Shown: positions 34,909 through 45,555, numbered from the stretch's first letter. The stretch: 64,000 nucleotides of DNA from Microbulbifer rhizosphaerae (GCF_014191725.1 NZ_JACHWZ010000013.1:104791-168790); one strand, 5' to 3'. Numbers and translations: made by a program. Notes: generated from the letters alone by a model not told the origin.

Positions 34909-36144
34909 CTACCCAAAGGTCACCACCCGCACACTGATGCGGCGGTTTTTCTCCTTGCCCTCTTCGGTGCTGTCATCGGCGATCGGTTTGGCCGAGCCCA
35001 TACCTGTCGCGGTTATCCGGTTGCCATCGATACCCTTGTCCACCAGCATCTGACGCACTGCTTCGGCGCGCTCTTCGGAAATCTGCTGGTTCTTCGCCTC
35101 GTCGCCCTCGCCGGAAGTGTGGCCCTCGATGGCGATGGTGACCCCCGGATTCTCCTGCATAATTTTTACCAATACGTCCACATCCGGCACCGACGGGCTG
35201 GTGACCGTGGCGCTGTCCGGGGCGAACTGAATGCCCAGTGGAAATTCGCGGTTGGGGTCCCGGGCGGCATTGTCCAGGTACTCGCGAAAACTGCTGGCGA
35301 AATCGCCGCCGGTCACCGCCTCCATGGTGGTATCCCGGGAAGTTGTTTCCGGTGCGGCCGCCACAGAAGGAGTCGCCGGTTCGCCGGTAATCACTGTTTC
35401 ATCCTCCAGGATCACCCCGCTGGGCCTGTCCTCCACGCGATCTTTCCTGGCACACATATTCAGCGCGTAGAGTGCCGCCAGGGCGATCAACAGCGGCCAG
35501 AACCACTTGCCGAAACTGGCGCCACGCCTGCGCTCCTCCGGGGTCCGCGCCGCTTGGGGTTCCGCGTGCCCGCGGGAAAAAGCCCGGGCCCCTTCTCCGA
35601 GGCTCTCAAAGCTGGTGACACCCAACTCCTGCAGCATATCGCCCGGTAACTGGTCCTCGATATAAGGTTTCTGATCCAGCAGCAGCGTGGCCAGCCCACC
35701 CATATCCAGGTTCTGGCTTCTCGCCTTTTGACCCAGGACCGACATGGTTATCGGGGCAATCACCCTCAGCAGATTGCCGCCGGTCTCGACATCCAAACCC
35801 AGCGACGAGGAAAAAGCCTGGATGATGTTGCCCCGTTTGTTTCCGAAAATGGTATCGAGCATGTCGTCGCCACTTTCCTGCAGGCCGCTCATCCGCTCGG
35901 AGTCCCTGGAAATATGGCTAAGCGAGGATAAATCCAGCTCGCTGTGGCCGGTGACCATATTGAGCATGCTGCCCAGGCCGCTCCGGTCGGTGCCCCTGTG
36001 CAACATACCCGCTATGGTGGTGGCCATCCCCGCCTTCAGAGCGGACTCCCCCTTCCCCGCCGGAATGCCCAGAGCGCTGTCGAGAGCACTGATGCCGGTT
36101 GGTCCCAGCTGCCGCTCAGCCACCTCCAGTAAATTCTCCGCCAT
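34909..36144 (-). CDS. DUF937-OmpA fusion protein
   Basis: 411 aa from the ATG at 36144 (MAENLLEVAERQLG); upstream codons to 36291 are not needed. Residues 1-190 form a DUF937 domain with Gly/Leu/Met-rich helices (GISALDSALGIPAGKGESAL, GGLATLLLDQKPYI). One membrane helix about 225-243 (WFWPLLIALAALYALN) is followed by a periplasmic linker and an OmpA C-terminal domain (about 290-411) with IEGHTSGEGDEAKNQQISEE and NRRISVRV, which binds peptidoglycan. Cytoplasmic DUF937 plus periplasmic OmpA suggests a link between cytoplasm and cell wall. Function unknown. Confidence 0.88.
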   Translation of the reverse strand: MAENLLEVAERQLGPTGISALDSALGIPAGKGESALKAGMATTIAGMLHRGTDRSGLGSMLNMVTGHSELDLSSLSHISRDSERMSGLQESGDDMLDTIFGNKRGNIIQAFSSSLGLDVETGGNLLRVIAPITMSVLGQKARSQNLDMGGLATLLLDQKPYIEDQLPGDMLQELGVTSFESLGEGARAFSRGHAEPQAARTPEERRRGASFGKWFWPLLIALAALYALNMCARKDRVEDRPSGVILEDETVITGEPATPSVAAAPETTSRDTTMEAVTGGDFASSFREYLDNAARDPNREFPLGIQFAPDSATVTSPSVPDVDVLVKIMQENPGVTIAIEGHTSGEGDEAKNQQISEERAEAVRQMLVDKGIDGNRITATGMGSAKPIADDSTEEGKEKNRRISVRVVTFG

Positions 36145-36369
36145 AGCGAATCCTCGTCGTTTAAAACAACAAAAACGTCTCTCCTGAGTGTATGGCAGCG
36201 TTATCTTCGGGTTAGTCCGATTCCGAATAATTGACGGTCCGGACCCACGAATGGATTTATGGTCACCACCAACAGAGGGCGTCACCCCCACTGACGCCTT
36301 TTATCATTGCGCCATTGCAGGGCGCGACTAACTTATAGAAACTCAAACAATAACCAGCGAGGCAACCCC

Positions 36370-37578
<1,209 letters not shown>

Positions 37579-37580
37579 AA

Positions 37581-39743
37581 ATGGAAATTGGCAAGATGAA
37601 ATCCATTCGCCTGGAAAAAGACAGCGACAATATCGCCCACCTGATCCTGGACAACCCCAACGCCTCCGCCAATGTAATGGACCGGGATTTTACCGAGTCC
37701 CTACGCGAAGCTGTCCAGCAGCTGCAAAACAGCGATTTCACCGGCATCATCATCCGCTCCGCCAAGAAAACCTTCTTTGCCGGCGGCGATCTCAAGGCGC
37801 TCTATGCGGCCAAACGGGAAGACGCGGCGGAGTTCTTCGACAGCTGCGAGGCACTCAAGGCGGACCTGCGCTGGCTGGAAACCCAGGGCAAACCGGTGGT
37901 GGCCGCGATCAACGGCGCCGCTTTGGGGGGAGGCTGGGAAATCTGCCTCGCCTGTCACCAGCGCATCGCGCTGGACAGCGGCACGGTAAAAATCGGCCTG
38001 CCGGAAGTCACCCTGGGGCTGCTGCCCGGCGGCGGTGGCTGCACGCGTATGCCGCGCCTGCTCGGCCTGCAAAATTCCCTTCCCTACCTGCTGGAAGGCA
38101 AGCAGTTGAACGCGCAGCGCGCGCAGGAAGCCGGCCTGATACACCAGTTGGCGCAAACCCCGGAGCAACTGCTGGAACTGGCGCGCACATTTATTCTCGC
38201 CAATCCGCAGAGTCAACAGCCCTGGGACAGCCCCGATTACCGCATGCCCGGCGGCGATGCCAACAACCGCAAAAACACCCAGCTGCGGATCATTGCCCCG
38301 GCGATGCTCAGGCAGAAGACCAAAGGCTGCCTGCCGGCACCGGAGGCGATCCTCGCCACTGTGGTCGAAGGCGCCCAGGTGGATTTCGATACCGCCAGCC
38401 GCATCGAATCCCGCCATTTTGTCGAACTCGCCTGCGGACCGGTGGCAAAAAATATGATCGGCACCTTCTGGTTCGGCAAAAACGCCGTCGAGGCCGGCGA
38501 CTGCCTGCCGGAGGCGGTGCGCGAAGAAATGCGAGCGGAAAAAATCCAACCGCTGCACAAAATCGGCATCCTCGGCGCCGGCATGATGGGCGCGGCCATC
38601 GCCTATGCCTGTGCCGGAAAGGGCGTGCAGGTTGTGCTTAAAGATATTTCCGCGGAGGCCGCGCAGAAAGGCAAGGGATACGCCGACAAGGCGCTGCAAA
38701 AGCGCCTGCAACAGGGAAAGACCGACGAGAACTCCGTGCGGGAAATCCTCGACCGCATCCATCCCACCGCAGACCCGCAGGATCTACAGGGCTGTGAACT
38801 GGTGATCGAGGCGGTTTTCGAGAACCGCAAACTCAAAGCCGAAGTCACCGTCGAGGCGGAGACGCAATTGGCCGAGAGCGCAGTCTTCGCCTCCAACACC
38901 TCCACCCTGCCTATTACCGGCCTGGCCCGCGCCAGTACGCGGCCAATGAATTTTATCGGCCTGCATTTCTTCTCCCCCGCGGACAGGATGCCGCTAGTGG
39001 AAATTATCCGCGGCGAACAGACCTCCGACGACACCCTGGCCCGGGCCTTCGCTTTTGTTCGGCAGATCGATAAGACACCGATCGTGGTCAACGACAGCCG
39101 CGGTTTTTTCACCTCGCGGGTGTTCGGCTGCTACACCAACGAGGGTATTGCCATGCTGGGGGAGGGCGTCTGCCCGGCGAGCATCGAAAACGCCGCCGCA
39201 CTGGCGGGTTTCCCGGTGGGACCACTGGCGGTCAGCGACGAAGTGTCGCTCACACTGATGGGCAAGATTCGCCAGCAGACTGTCGCCGATCTGGAGACGG
39301 AGGGAAAAACCCCGGCCGCCCATCCCGCGGATTCAGTGGTGGACCGCATGTTGGAACTGGGCCGCGCCGGTAAAGCCTCCGGCGGCGGCTTTTACAGCTA
39401 CCCGGAAGGCAGGAAAAAACACCTATGGCGCGGACTGGAGGAGGAATTTCCCGAAGCCGAACAGCCGCCGCTGGTGGATATCGAGGAGCGGCTGCTGTTT
39501 ATTATGGCCCTGGAGACCCTGCGCTGTTATAACGAGAAAATTCTGCGCAGTGTGCGCGAAGCCAATATCGGCTCCATCTTCGGCATCGGCTTTCCACCCT
39601 GGACCGGCGGTGCCCTGCAAACTATCAACCAGTACGGCCCGGCGGAATTCGCCCGCCGCGCCCGGGAACTGGCGGAGCGCTACGGCGAGCGTTTTGAACC
39701 ACCGGAAATGCTGTTCGACAACCAGGCCCTGACCGACGAATGA
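37581..39743 (+). CDS. FadJ-like 3-hydroxyacyl-CoA dehydrogenase/enoyl-CoA hydratase
   Basis: 720 aa (E. coli FadJ 714). Enoyl-CoA hydratase domain about 1-190 with FAGGDLKALYA and INGAALGGGWEICLACHQRI; 3-hydroxyacyl-CoA dehydrogenase domain from about 318 with NAD-binding GILGAGMMGAAIAYACAGKG and the FIGLHFFSPADRMPLVEII segment. It carries out the hydration and oxidation steps of beta-oxidation and pairs with the thiolase just upstream. I start at 37581; the frame is open far upstream but that part overlaps thiolase and has no similarity to the family. Confidence 0.95.
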   Translation: MEIGKMKSIRLEKDSDNIAHLILDNPNASANVMDRDFTESLREAVQQLQNSDFTGIIIRSAKKTFFAGGDLKALYAAKREDAAEFFDSCEALKADLRWLETQGKPVVAAINGAALGGGWEICLACHQRIALDSGTVKIGLPEVTLGLLPGGGGCTRMPRLLGLQNSLPYLLEGKQLNAQRAQEAGLIHQLAQTPEQLLELARTFILANPQSQQPWDSPDYRMPGGDANNRKNTQLRIIAPAMLRQKTKGCLPAPEAILATVVEGAQVDFDTASRIESRHFVELACGPVAKNMIGTFWFGKNAVEAGDCLPEAVREEMRAEKIQPLHKIGILGAGMMGAAIAYACAGKGVQVVLKDISAEAAQKGKGYADKALQKRLQQGKTDENSVREILDRIHPTADPQDLQGCELVIEAVFENRKLKAEVTVEAETQLAESAVFASNTSTLPITGLARASTRPMNFIGLHFFSPADRMPLVEIIRGEQTSDDTLARAFAFVRQIDKTPIVVNDSRGFFTSRVFGCYTNEGIAMLGEGVCPASIENAAALAGFPVGPLAVSDEVSLTLMGKIRQQTVADLETEGKTPAAHPADSVVDRMLELGRAGKASGGGFYSYPEGRKKHLWRGLEEEFPEAEQPPLVDIEERLLFIMALETLRCYNEKILRSVREANIGSIFGIGFPPWTGGALQTINQYGPAEFARRARELAERYGERFEPPEMLFDNQALTDE

Positions 39744-39748
39744 AATCT

Positions 39749-39833
39749 TGTGGGAACGGCCCCTGGGAACGCCGAGCTCCAGCTCGGCTTGCGGGCCGCA
39801 GGCCCGCTGTCGCGGCCAACGGCCGCTCCTACA
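39749..39833. repeat. REP-like palindromic block (families A/B mixed)
   Basis: Starts TGTGGGAACGGCCCC, ends CGGCCAACGGCCGCTCCTACA, with two inner hairpins GCCGAGCTCCAGCTCGGC and GCGGGCCGCAGGCCCGC. It fills the gap between the FadJ-like gene and the acyl-CoA dehydrogenase. Confidence 0.8.
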
Positions 39834-39859
39834 ATGAAAAATAACGCAGGAGAAAAACC

Positions 39860-41005
39860 ATGATCCCGAGAACCGTCTTCAGCGAGGAACACGAACAGTT
39901 CCGCGACACCGTGCGCAAATTCCTGGAAAAAGAAGCCGCGCCCTTCCACAGCCAGTGGGAAAAAGACGGCCAGGTGGACCGCGCGCTCTGGACCAAGGCC
40001 GGGGAAATGGGTTTTCTCTGCCCGCAGGCGCCGGAGGCCTACGGCGGCCTGGAAGTGGATTTCGGCTACAACGCCATCATCGACGAGGAAATCGCCCGCG
40101 CCGGCCTCACCGGCATCGGCTGGGGACTGCACTCGGATATCGCCGTGCCCTATATCGTCAACTACGGCAGCGAGGAACAGAAACAAAAATACCTGCCCAA
40201 GTGCATCAGCGGGGAAATCGTCACCGCCATTGCCATGACCGAGCCCGGCGCCGGCTCCGATCTCCAGGGCGTGCGCACCACCGCAATCAAAAAGGACGAT
40301 CACTACCTCCTCAACGGCTCCAAGACCTTTATCACCAATGGCCAGCACGCCGACCTGGTAATCGTGGTGGCCAAGACCAATCCCGAAGCTGGTGCCGCCG
40401 GCACCAGCCTGCTGCTGGTGGAAGCGGACAGCCCGGGATTCAAAAAGGGCACCAACCTGGAAAAAATCGGCATGAAAGCCCAGGACACCTCGGAGCTGTT
40501 CTTCGACGACGTCAAAGTGCCGGCGGACAACCTGCTCGGCGCCGAGGGCCAGGGTTTTATCTACCTGATGCAGGAACTGCCCCAGGAGCGGCTGAGCGTG
40601 GCTCTCGGCGCAATCGCCAACGCCGAGGCCGCGCTGGGCTGGACCCTAAACTATGTGCGCGAGCGCAAAGCCTTCGGCCGCGCCATCGCCGGCTTCCAGA
40701 ACACCCAGTTCAAACTGGCGGAACTGGATGCGGAACTCACCGCCATGCGCGTATTCACCGACCGCTGCCTGGAACTACACTACGAAAGGAAACTCGACGT
40801 GGCCACCGCGGCCAAGGCCAAGCTGCTGACCACCGATTTCCAGTGCAAACTGCTCGACGAATGCGTGCAACTGCACGGCGGCTTCGGCTACATGTGGGAA
40901 TACCCCATCGCCCGCTCCTGGGCGGACGCACGGGTGCAGCGCATCTACGCCGGCACCAACGAGATTATGAAATTGATTATTTCCCGGGAACTTCTGAAGG
41001 AATAA
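39860..41005 (+). CDS. Acyl-CoA dehydrogenase
   Basis: 381 aa. First step of beta-oxidation, FAD-dependent. TAIAMTEPGAGSDLQGVRTTA and the C-terminal QLHGGFGYMWEYPIARSWADARVQRIYAGTNEIM are the two family signatures; the latter surrounds the site of the catalytic Glu in many members. Same strand as the thiolase and FadJ-like genes; a REP-like block separates them. Confidence 0.94.
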   Translation: MIPRTVFSEEHEQFRDTVRKFLEKEAAPFHSQWEKDGQVDRALWTKAGEMGFLCPQAPEAYGGLEVDFGYNAIIDEEIARAGLTGIGWGLHSDIAVPYIVNYGSEEQKQKYLPKCISGEIVTAIAMTEPGAGSDLQGVRTTAIKKDDHYLLNGSKTFITNGQHADLVIVVAKTNPEAGAAGTSLLLVEADSPGFKKGTNLEKIGMKAQDTSELFFDDVKVPADNLLGAEGQGFIYLMQELPQERLSVALGAIANAEAALGWTLNYVRERKAFGRAIAGFQNTQFKLAELDAELTAMRVFTDRCLELHYERKLDVATAAKAKLLTTDFQCKLLDECVQLHGGFGYMWEYPIARSWADARVQRIYAGTNEIMKLIISRELLKE

Positions 41006-41022
41006 AACAGGGGACTCGGGAT

Positions 41023-41099
41023 GTAGGATGGGCAAAGGAGCGCAGCGACGTGCCCATCACCACGCGCCTGATGGGCACGCTGCGCTTTGCCCATCCTAC
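41023..41099. repeat. REP-like palindrome, family C
   Basis: GTAGGATGGGCAAAGGAGCG ... CGCTTTGCCCATCCTAC: the ends are inverted copies. An almost identical element is at 47643-47719. Confidence 0.85.
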
Positions 41100-41107
41100 A
41101 GTCCCCA

Positions 41108-41177
41108 TGTAGGAGCCTGCTTGCAGGCGAAAAAGCTACGAAGCCCTGACCCGTTCGCCTGCAAGCAGGCTCCTACA
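41108..41177. repeat. REP-like palindrome, family A
   Basis: TGTAGGAGCCTGCTTGCAGGCGAA and its inverted copy TTCGCCTGCAAGCAGGCTCCTACA flank a short spacer, lying eight bases from the family C element. Confidence 0.85.
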
Positions 41178-41212
41178 GCGAAATCGCGAACCCTACCTAT
41201 CGGCAAACAGTC

Positions 41213-42406
41213 ATGTCCAACAACAAAGCCCCACTCAACGGCCTCAAAATCCTCGACTTCACCACCCTCCTCCCCGGCCCCTACGCCACCATGCTGCTGG
41301 CGGACATGGGCGCCGACGTACTGCGCATCGAATCCCCCACACGGCCGGACATGCTGCGCGGCCTGCCGCCGATGGTGGGCGCTGACAAGAGCATCTCCGC
41401 CGCCCACGCCACCATCAACCGCAACAAAAAATCCCTGGCCCTGGATTTAAAAAACCCCAAGGCGGTGGAAATCGTGCGGCGACTACTGGTGGAATACGAC
41501 GTGGTGCTGGAACAGTTCCGCCCCGGGGTAATGGACAACCTCGGCCTCGGCTATGAAAACCTGCGCGAAACCCGCGAAGACCTGATCTACTGCTCCATCA
41601 CCGGTTACGGTCAAACAGGGCCCCTCAACGACCGCGCCGGGCACGATATCAACTACCTGGCCCTGTCCGGCCTGGCCAGCTATTCCGGGCGCCTGGAGAG
41701 CGGCCCCAGCCTCGCCGGCACCCAGGTCGCGGATATCGCCGGTGGTTCTCACCACGCGGTAATGTCGATTCTCGCCGCCGTTTACAAGCGCAGCCAAAGC
41801 GGCGAGGGCAGCCGTATCGATATCGCCATGACCGATTGCGCCTTCGCCATGAACGCCATATCCGGCGCCTGCGCCCTGGCCGGCGGCGGCAACCCGGAAA
41901 TCGAGAGCGAACTGCTCAACGGCGGCAGCTACTACGACTACTACCGCACCGCCGACAACCGCTATCTCTCCGTGGGCAGTCTGGAACCGCAATTTGCCGA
42001 GCGCTTCTTTACCGCTCTCGGCAAACCCCAGTGGCTCTCCAGGATTGTGCAGGAGGACCAGCAGGAATCCCTCAAGGGGGACATCGCCGAACTCATTGCC
42101 CAGCAACCACTGGACCAATGGATGCGACTGTTCGCGCACATCGACGCCTGCGTGGAACCGGTACTGGATTTTCTCGAGGCGGCGCAGAGCCAGCAGATGC
42201 AGCAGCGGCGAATGATTTGCGAGGCGACGGACAGTGATGGCGAAGCGATCGCCCAAATCAATACCCCCTTCCTGTTCGACGGCGAAAAACCGCAACGGCA
42301 CAGCGCCGGGGCACCGCTCGGCACCCACTCGCGGGAAGTGCTGGGTGCGTTGGGCTACAGCGGGGAGGATATCGAGCAGCTGCGCGCCGATGGCGTTATT
42401 GCCTGA
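41213..42406 (+). CDS. Class III CoA transferase (CaiB/BaiF family)
   Basis: 397 aa. GLKILDFTTLLPGPYATMLLADMGADVLRIE is the usual N-terminus, KKSLALDLKNPKAVEIV and VLEQFRPGVMDNLGLGYENL the following block, and ITGYGQTGPLNDRAGHDINYLAL the interlocked-ring part. It transfers CoA between acids; alpha-methylacyl-CoA racemases share the fold, so racemase is an alternative. Last gene of the acyl-CoA operon. Confidence 0.92.
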   Translation: MSNNKAPLNGLKILDFTTLLPGPYATMLLADMGADVLRIESPTRPDMLRGLPPMVGADKSISAAHATINRNKKSLALDLKNPKAVEIVRRLLVEYDVVLEQFRPGVMDNLGLGYENLRETREDLIYCSITGYGQTGPLNDRAGHDINYLALSGLASYSGRLESGPSLAGTQVADIAGGSHHAVMSILAAVYKRSQSGEGSRIDIAMTDCAFAMNAISGACALAGGGNPEIESELLNGGSYYDYYRTADNRYLSVGSLEPQFAERFFTALGKPQWLSRIVQEDQQESLKGDIAELIAQQPLDQWMRLFAHIDACVEPVLDFLEAAQSQQMQQRRMICEATDSDGEAIAQINTPFLFDGEKPQRHSAGAPLGTHSREVLGALGYSGEDIEQLRADGVIA

Positions 42407-42697
42407 GGTTCCAGATCGAGACTGCCTCTGAACTCTGCTTCTTCCGAGATAGGTAAGGTGCGCTTCGAGTTCAGCGTAAGTCGCGACTGATGGACATAGC
42501 GCACACTATCGCGCGTTATGCGCTGTAGTTGCAACAGCAGTATGCCTGGCTCCGGATTCCGCTTATTATCCTATGCACCGGAATTTCGATGATAAGAAAC
42601 CGGCAGTAACCACTCCCGCGCACGGTCAGGAAAAGCGCGTTTCTGGCGAGGGAGTGTCGCTTCCTGATCGCGCCGCGCTGCAGAGTCCCGCAAAACC
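42407..42697. other. Intergenic region before the DUF3667 gene
   Basis: 291 bases without a gene. A short palindromic stretch (ATAGCGCACACTATCGCGCGTTATGCGC, 42498-42525 region) resembles one at about 44097-44121. Confidence 0.4.
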
Positions 42698-43912
42698 ATG
42701 AGTGAGAATGAAACCCTGACGGCACAAGAACCTGTCTCTACCGAGAGGCAGGAAGAGTATCCCGTGCAAACCGGCAGCAGCGATGCAGGTGACTCGCCGA
42801 ACGTCGCCGCCTGCCGCAACTGTGGCGAGCCGTTGCTCGGCTCGCACTGCTATGCCTGCGGCCAGCCGACGAAGAGCCTGGTGCGGCAGTTCCCGGAAAT
42901 GATCGGCGACTTCTTCAATTCCGTATTCGGGCTGGATTCCCGCATAACGCGCACTATAGTGCCGCTGCTGCTGAGGCCTGGATTCCTCACCAATGAGTAC
43001 TTTGCCGGGCGCCAGGTGCGCTATGTGAGCCCGGTGCGGCTGTTTGTATTCCTGTGCCTGACAGCCTTCTTCGTCGCGCAGCTGAGCAGCGACTGGCGCT
43101 CCGACGATTCCGTTAATCGCCCCGCCGGCAACGCGCTCATTGGCGGTGTCGACCTGCCCTCGGTGGAGCACAACATCAGCGAGGCCACCAGCGTTGCCGA
43201 AGTCGTACGCTTGCGCGATCTGGCGCTGAAAGAGATCGACGGCATCGCCAAAGAGGACGCCGACATGCCCGGCGTCCGGGGCCTGCTGAACGGTGTGGAA
43301 CAGATAGTGCGCAGGCATGCGCAGCAGCGTATCGCCGCACTCGATCCGGCCTCAGCCGCGGGCGACGATCCCCAGCAGCAAGTGGCCATCGATCCGCCCC
43401 GGATCGATGGCGCACCCACAGCCGTAAACACCTGGCTTGTGCGCCAGAGCACCCGCTTGGCGAGCAATATCGAACGTATCGAGCGCGATCCAAACCTGCT
43501 CAAGGATGCGCTGTTCGGTGCCATTCCCTCCACGCTGTTCATTGCGCTGCCGTTTTTCGCATTGATGCTGAGCCTGCTGTACCTGTTCAAGCGCCGCCTG
43601 TATATGGAGCACCTGATCGTTGCCCTGCACAGCCATGCGTTTCTATCCCTTGCCCTGCTGTTGATCGTGATCCTGTTTGACCTGCGCGCCTGGCTTACCG
43701 AACCGCATACCCTCCCCCAGGCACTGTTCAACCTGGCACTGCTCGCGCTGGCGATGTGGATGCCGCTCTATCTACTGCTGATGCAAAAACGTGTTTACCA
43801 GCAAGGTTGGCTGGCCACCTCGCTGAAGTTCACGGCGCTTGGCGTCGGCTACCTGATCCTGATTGGCGCCGCCGCAACCTTCACGGCACTGGCGAGCGTG
43901 GTCAGCCTCTAG
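42698..43912 (+). CDS. DUF3667 family membrane protein with zinc ribbon
   Basis: 404 aa. A zinc ribbon with Cys39, Cys42, Cys51, Cys54 (CRNC ... CYAC) and the following VRQFPEMIGDFFNSVFGLDS and PGFLTNEYFAGRQVRYVSPVRLF are DUF3667 hallmarks. There is one hydrophobic segment after the ribbon (about 108-123) and four more at the C-terminus (about 270-400), with a soluble loop between. Function unknown. Its stop codon lies in one arm of an inverted repeat. Confidence 0.85.
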   Translation: MSENETLTAQEPVSTERQEEYPVQTGSSDAGDSPNVAACRNCGEPLLGSHCYACGQPTKSLVRQFPEMIGDFFNSVFGLDSRITRTIVPLLLRPGFLTNEYFAGRQVRYVSPVRLFVFLCLTAFFVAQLSSDWRSDDSVNRPAGNALIGGVDLPSVEHNISEATSVAEVVRLRDLALKEIDGIAKEDADMPGVRGLLNGVEQIVRRHAQQRIAALDPASAAGDDPQQQVAIDPPRIDGAPTAVNTWLVRQSTRLASNIERIERDPNLLKDALFGAIPSTLFIALPFFALMLSLLYLFKRRLYMEHLIVALHSHAFLSLALLLIVILFDLRAWLTEPHTLPQALFNLALLALAMWMPLYLLLMQKRVYQQGWLATSLKFTALGVGYLILIGAAATFTALASVVSL

Positions 43913-44076
43913 CCCGGATATTGCACCACGCCGCTCAGTTTTTTGTATAACGCTATGATTTTCAGTAAATTTCCCGAGATATTCCCGGGTGACATTTTGC
44001 TGCCCACCACTGCTGGCCGCGCCTTCGCTTGATCTCTGCACGCTCATCACGGCCCGTGGCGCAATATCCGGGCTAG
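43909..44076. repeat. Inverted-repeat element (22-bp arms)
   Basis: CTAGCCCGGATATTGCACCACG (43909-43930) and its complement with one mismatch (44055-44076) enclose about 124 bases of non-coding, AT-richer sequence. The left arm includes the DUF3667 stop codon. Confidence 0.75.
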
Positions 44077-44139
44077 GCGGCAAATCGCGGATTTTGGATA
44101 TTGCGCACTATATCGCGCGCTACGACTCTGATCCCTGGC

Positions 44140-44302
44140 ATCCTGAAACTGCAGCTCCGCCAGGCGCTGATACAATGGCGATTCCCTATAAGCTCCGAGT
44201 GATTTCCCTGCGCGATCAGCTGCTCCTGATCCAATACGGCAATGTTATCGGCATGAGGAATCGTCGCCAGCCGATGGGCGATAGTGGTGGTGGCGCGCCC
44301 TT
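44140..44302 (-). pseudogene. Remnant of an ABC exporter C-terminal end
   Basis: On the minus strand this reads TTTIAHRLATIPHADNIAVL, then DQEQLIAQGNHSELIG, followed after a one-base frameshift by LYQRLAELQFQDA. It is clearly homologous to the last 55 codons of the intact ABC transporter at 47799-49619 (TTIIIAHRLATILHADNIAV ... LYKRLAELQFQEA). Nothing of the rest of the gene is present upstream on that strand. Confidence 0.88.
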
Positions 44303-44405
44303 TTACACTAGCTGTCTAGTATCAAATGACGCTGAAACTGTACTCCGACCGTAATCATTTCTTGTATCATCGCACCTCCGCGCATCATGTTAGGATGAAT
44401 CAACC

Positions 44406-45143
44406 GTGTCCAGATTATTTGAAGAAATTGATAGCCAAGCCTCACCTTTGGGTGAAATCTCCCTGCGCCGACGGCGTATTCCCGCGCTTGGAGACAGAGA
44501 TATCTACGAAGTAAAGCTGGGCGATGAATTCCTGATGTCGAGCATGTTTGTGGAGGCGGAAGAGGCCCTGTCCACGCTTGGCCTGGCTCAGGTTCAGGGC
44601 GACAGGCTCGATGTGGTCGTCGGAGGCTTGGGTCTGGGTTATACCGCCGTGGCGGCGCTGAAGGATGAGCGGATTGCCGAGCTGCTTGTGGTCGAGGCCC
44701 TGGACACGGTCATTGGCTGGCACAGGGATGAACTGGTTCCACTTGGGAAAACCCTCAACACAGATCGGCGCAACCGCTATGTGCACGGCAGCTTCTTCGA
44801 TCTGGCCACGGCCCCGGATACGGGTTTTGACCCGGAAAGCCCAGGAAAAAAATTTGATGCCATTCTCCTGGATATCGACCATTCCCCGACCGAATTCCTC
44901 AATGCAGACAACGCTAGCTTTTACACCACCGAAAACCTGGCGCTTATGGCAGAGCAGCTTAAACCCAAAGGCGTATTTTCCATGTGGTCGCAAAACCTGC
45001 CGGAGGAAGGCTTTGAGTCTTTATTGAAAACGGTTTTTGAGACTGTCGAGTCTCATGTGATTTCTTTTTACAACCCGTTTCAAAGTGGCGAATCTACGAA
45101 CTCCGTTTATGTTTGCGCAAAGGGGCGGACCCGCCCCCAATAA
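44406..45143 (+). CDS. Spermidine synthase-like methyltransferase-fold protein
   Basis: 245 aa from a GTG at 44406. The Rossmann segment VVVGGLGLGYTAVAALKDE, VVEALDTVIGWHRDELVPLG and DAILLDIDHSPTEFLN match the spermine/spermidine synthase fold. The residues that bind polyamine in true spermidine synthases cannot be confirmed by eye, so it could instead be a methyltransferase-like or uncharacterised member. No speD or polyamine gene is adjacent. Confidence 0.78.
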   Translation: MSRLFEEIDSQASPLGEISLRRRRIPALGDRDIYEVKLGDEFLMSSMFVEAEEALSTLGLAQVQGDRLDVVVGGLGLGYTAVAALKDERIAELLVVEALDTVIGWHRDELVPLGKTLNTDRRNRYVHGSFFDLATAPDTGFDPESPGKKFDAILLDIDHSPTEFLNADNASFYTTENLALMAEQLKPKGVFSMWSQNLPEEGFESLLKTVFETVESHVISFYNPFQSGESTNSVYVCAKGRTRPQ

Positions 45144-45148
45144 TTCGC

Positions 45149-45466
45149 CTAGCTATCCATCGCCGCAAACGCCTCGGCGATCGTCATTGGTGCCGTGGGA
45201 CGGGCGTACATGGATTTCAGGTATTCCCTTAACTTGGGTGCGCCATCGAGCAACTGTGCTTCGATCGCAGCCGATTCAGTCAGCACAAGATCTCCGTCGA
45301 CCAGTACCGGGACCTTGGCGGCGGGGTTGAGCGCAAGAAAGTCTTCTCGCCGGCACTCACCTTTCAAGATATCCACAGGGAGTAATTCGTACTCCAGGCC
45401 CAGTTCATTGAGCAGCCAGATTACGCGCAGTGCGCGGGTCGGCGGCGTTCCATATAGCTTGATCAT
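45149..45466 (-). pseudogene. Glutathione S-transferase with internal deletion
   Basis: Only 105 aa. The first 67 residues (MIKLYGTPPTRALRVIWLLN ... PVLVDGDLVLTESAAI) are a complete GST thioredoxin-fold N-terminus. The last 35 (APKLREYLKSMYARPTAPMT and on) are the normal GST C-terminal end. About 100 residues of the helical domain that should lie between are missing, with the frame kept. Probably non-functional, though a short product could be made. Confidence 0.8.
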
Positions 45467-45555
45467 TTCCAGCTCCAAGATTTCTTCAGCAGTGGGACAG
45501 CCGATTGACACGGCCTTCTCTGGCAGTCGTCAACCGGCCTCGGAAGTCGCCATAT

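Noticed and set aside
39749..39833. attC-like recombination site
   Set aside because: Matches REP-type palindromes found in many gaps; it lacks R boxes of the form GCATAAC/GTTATGC.
43989..44354. 121-codon plus-strand frame
   Set aside because: It runs through the inverted repeat and over the ABC remnant in the antisense direction.
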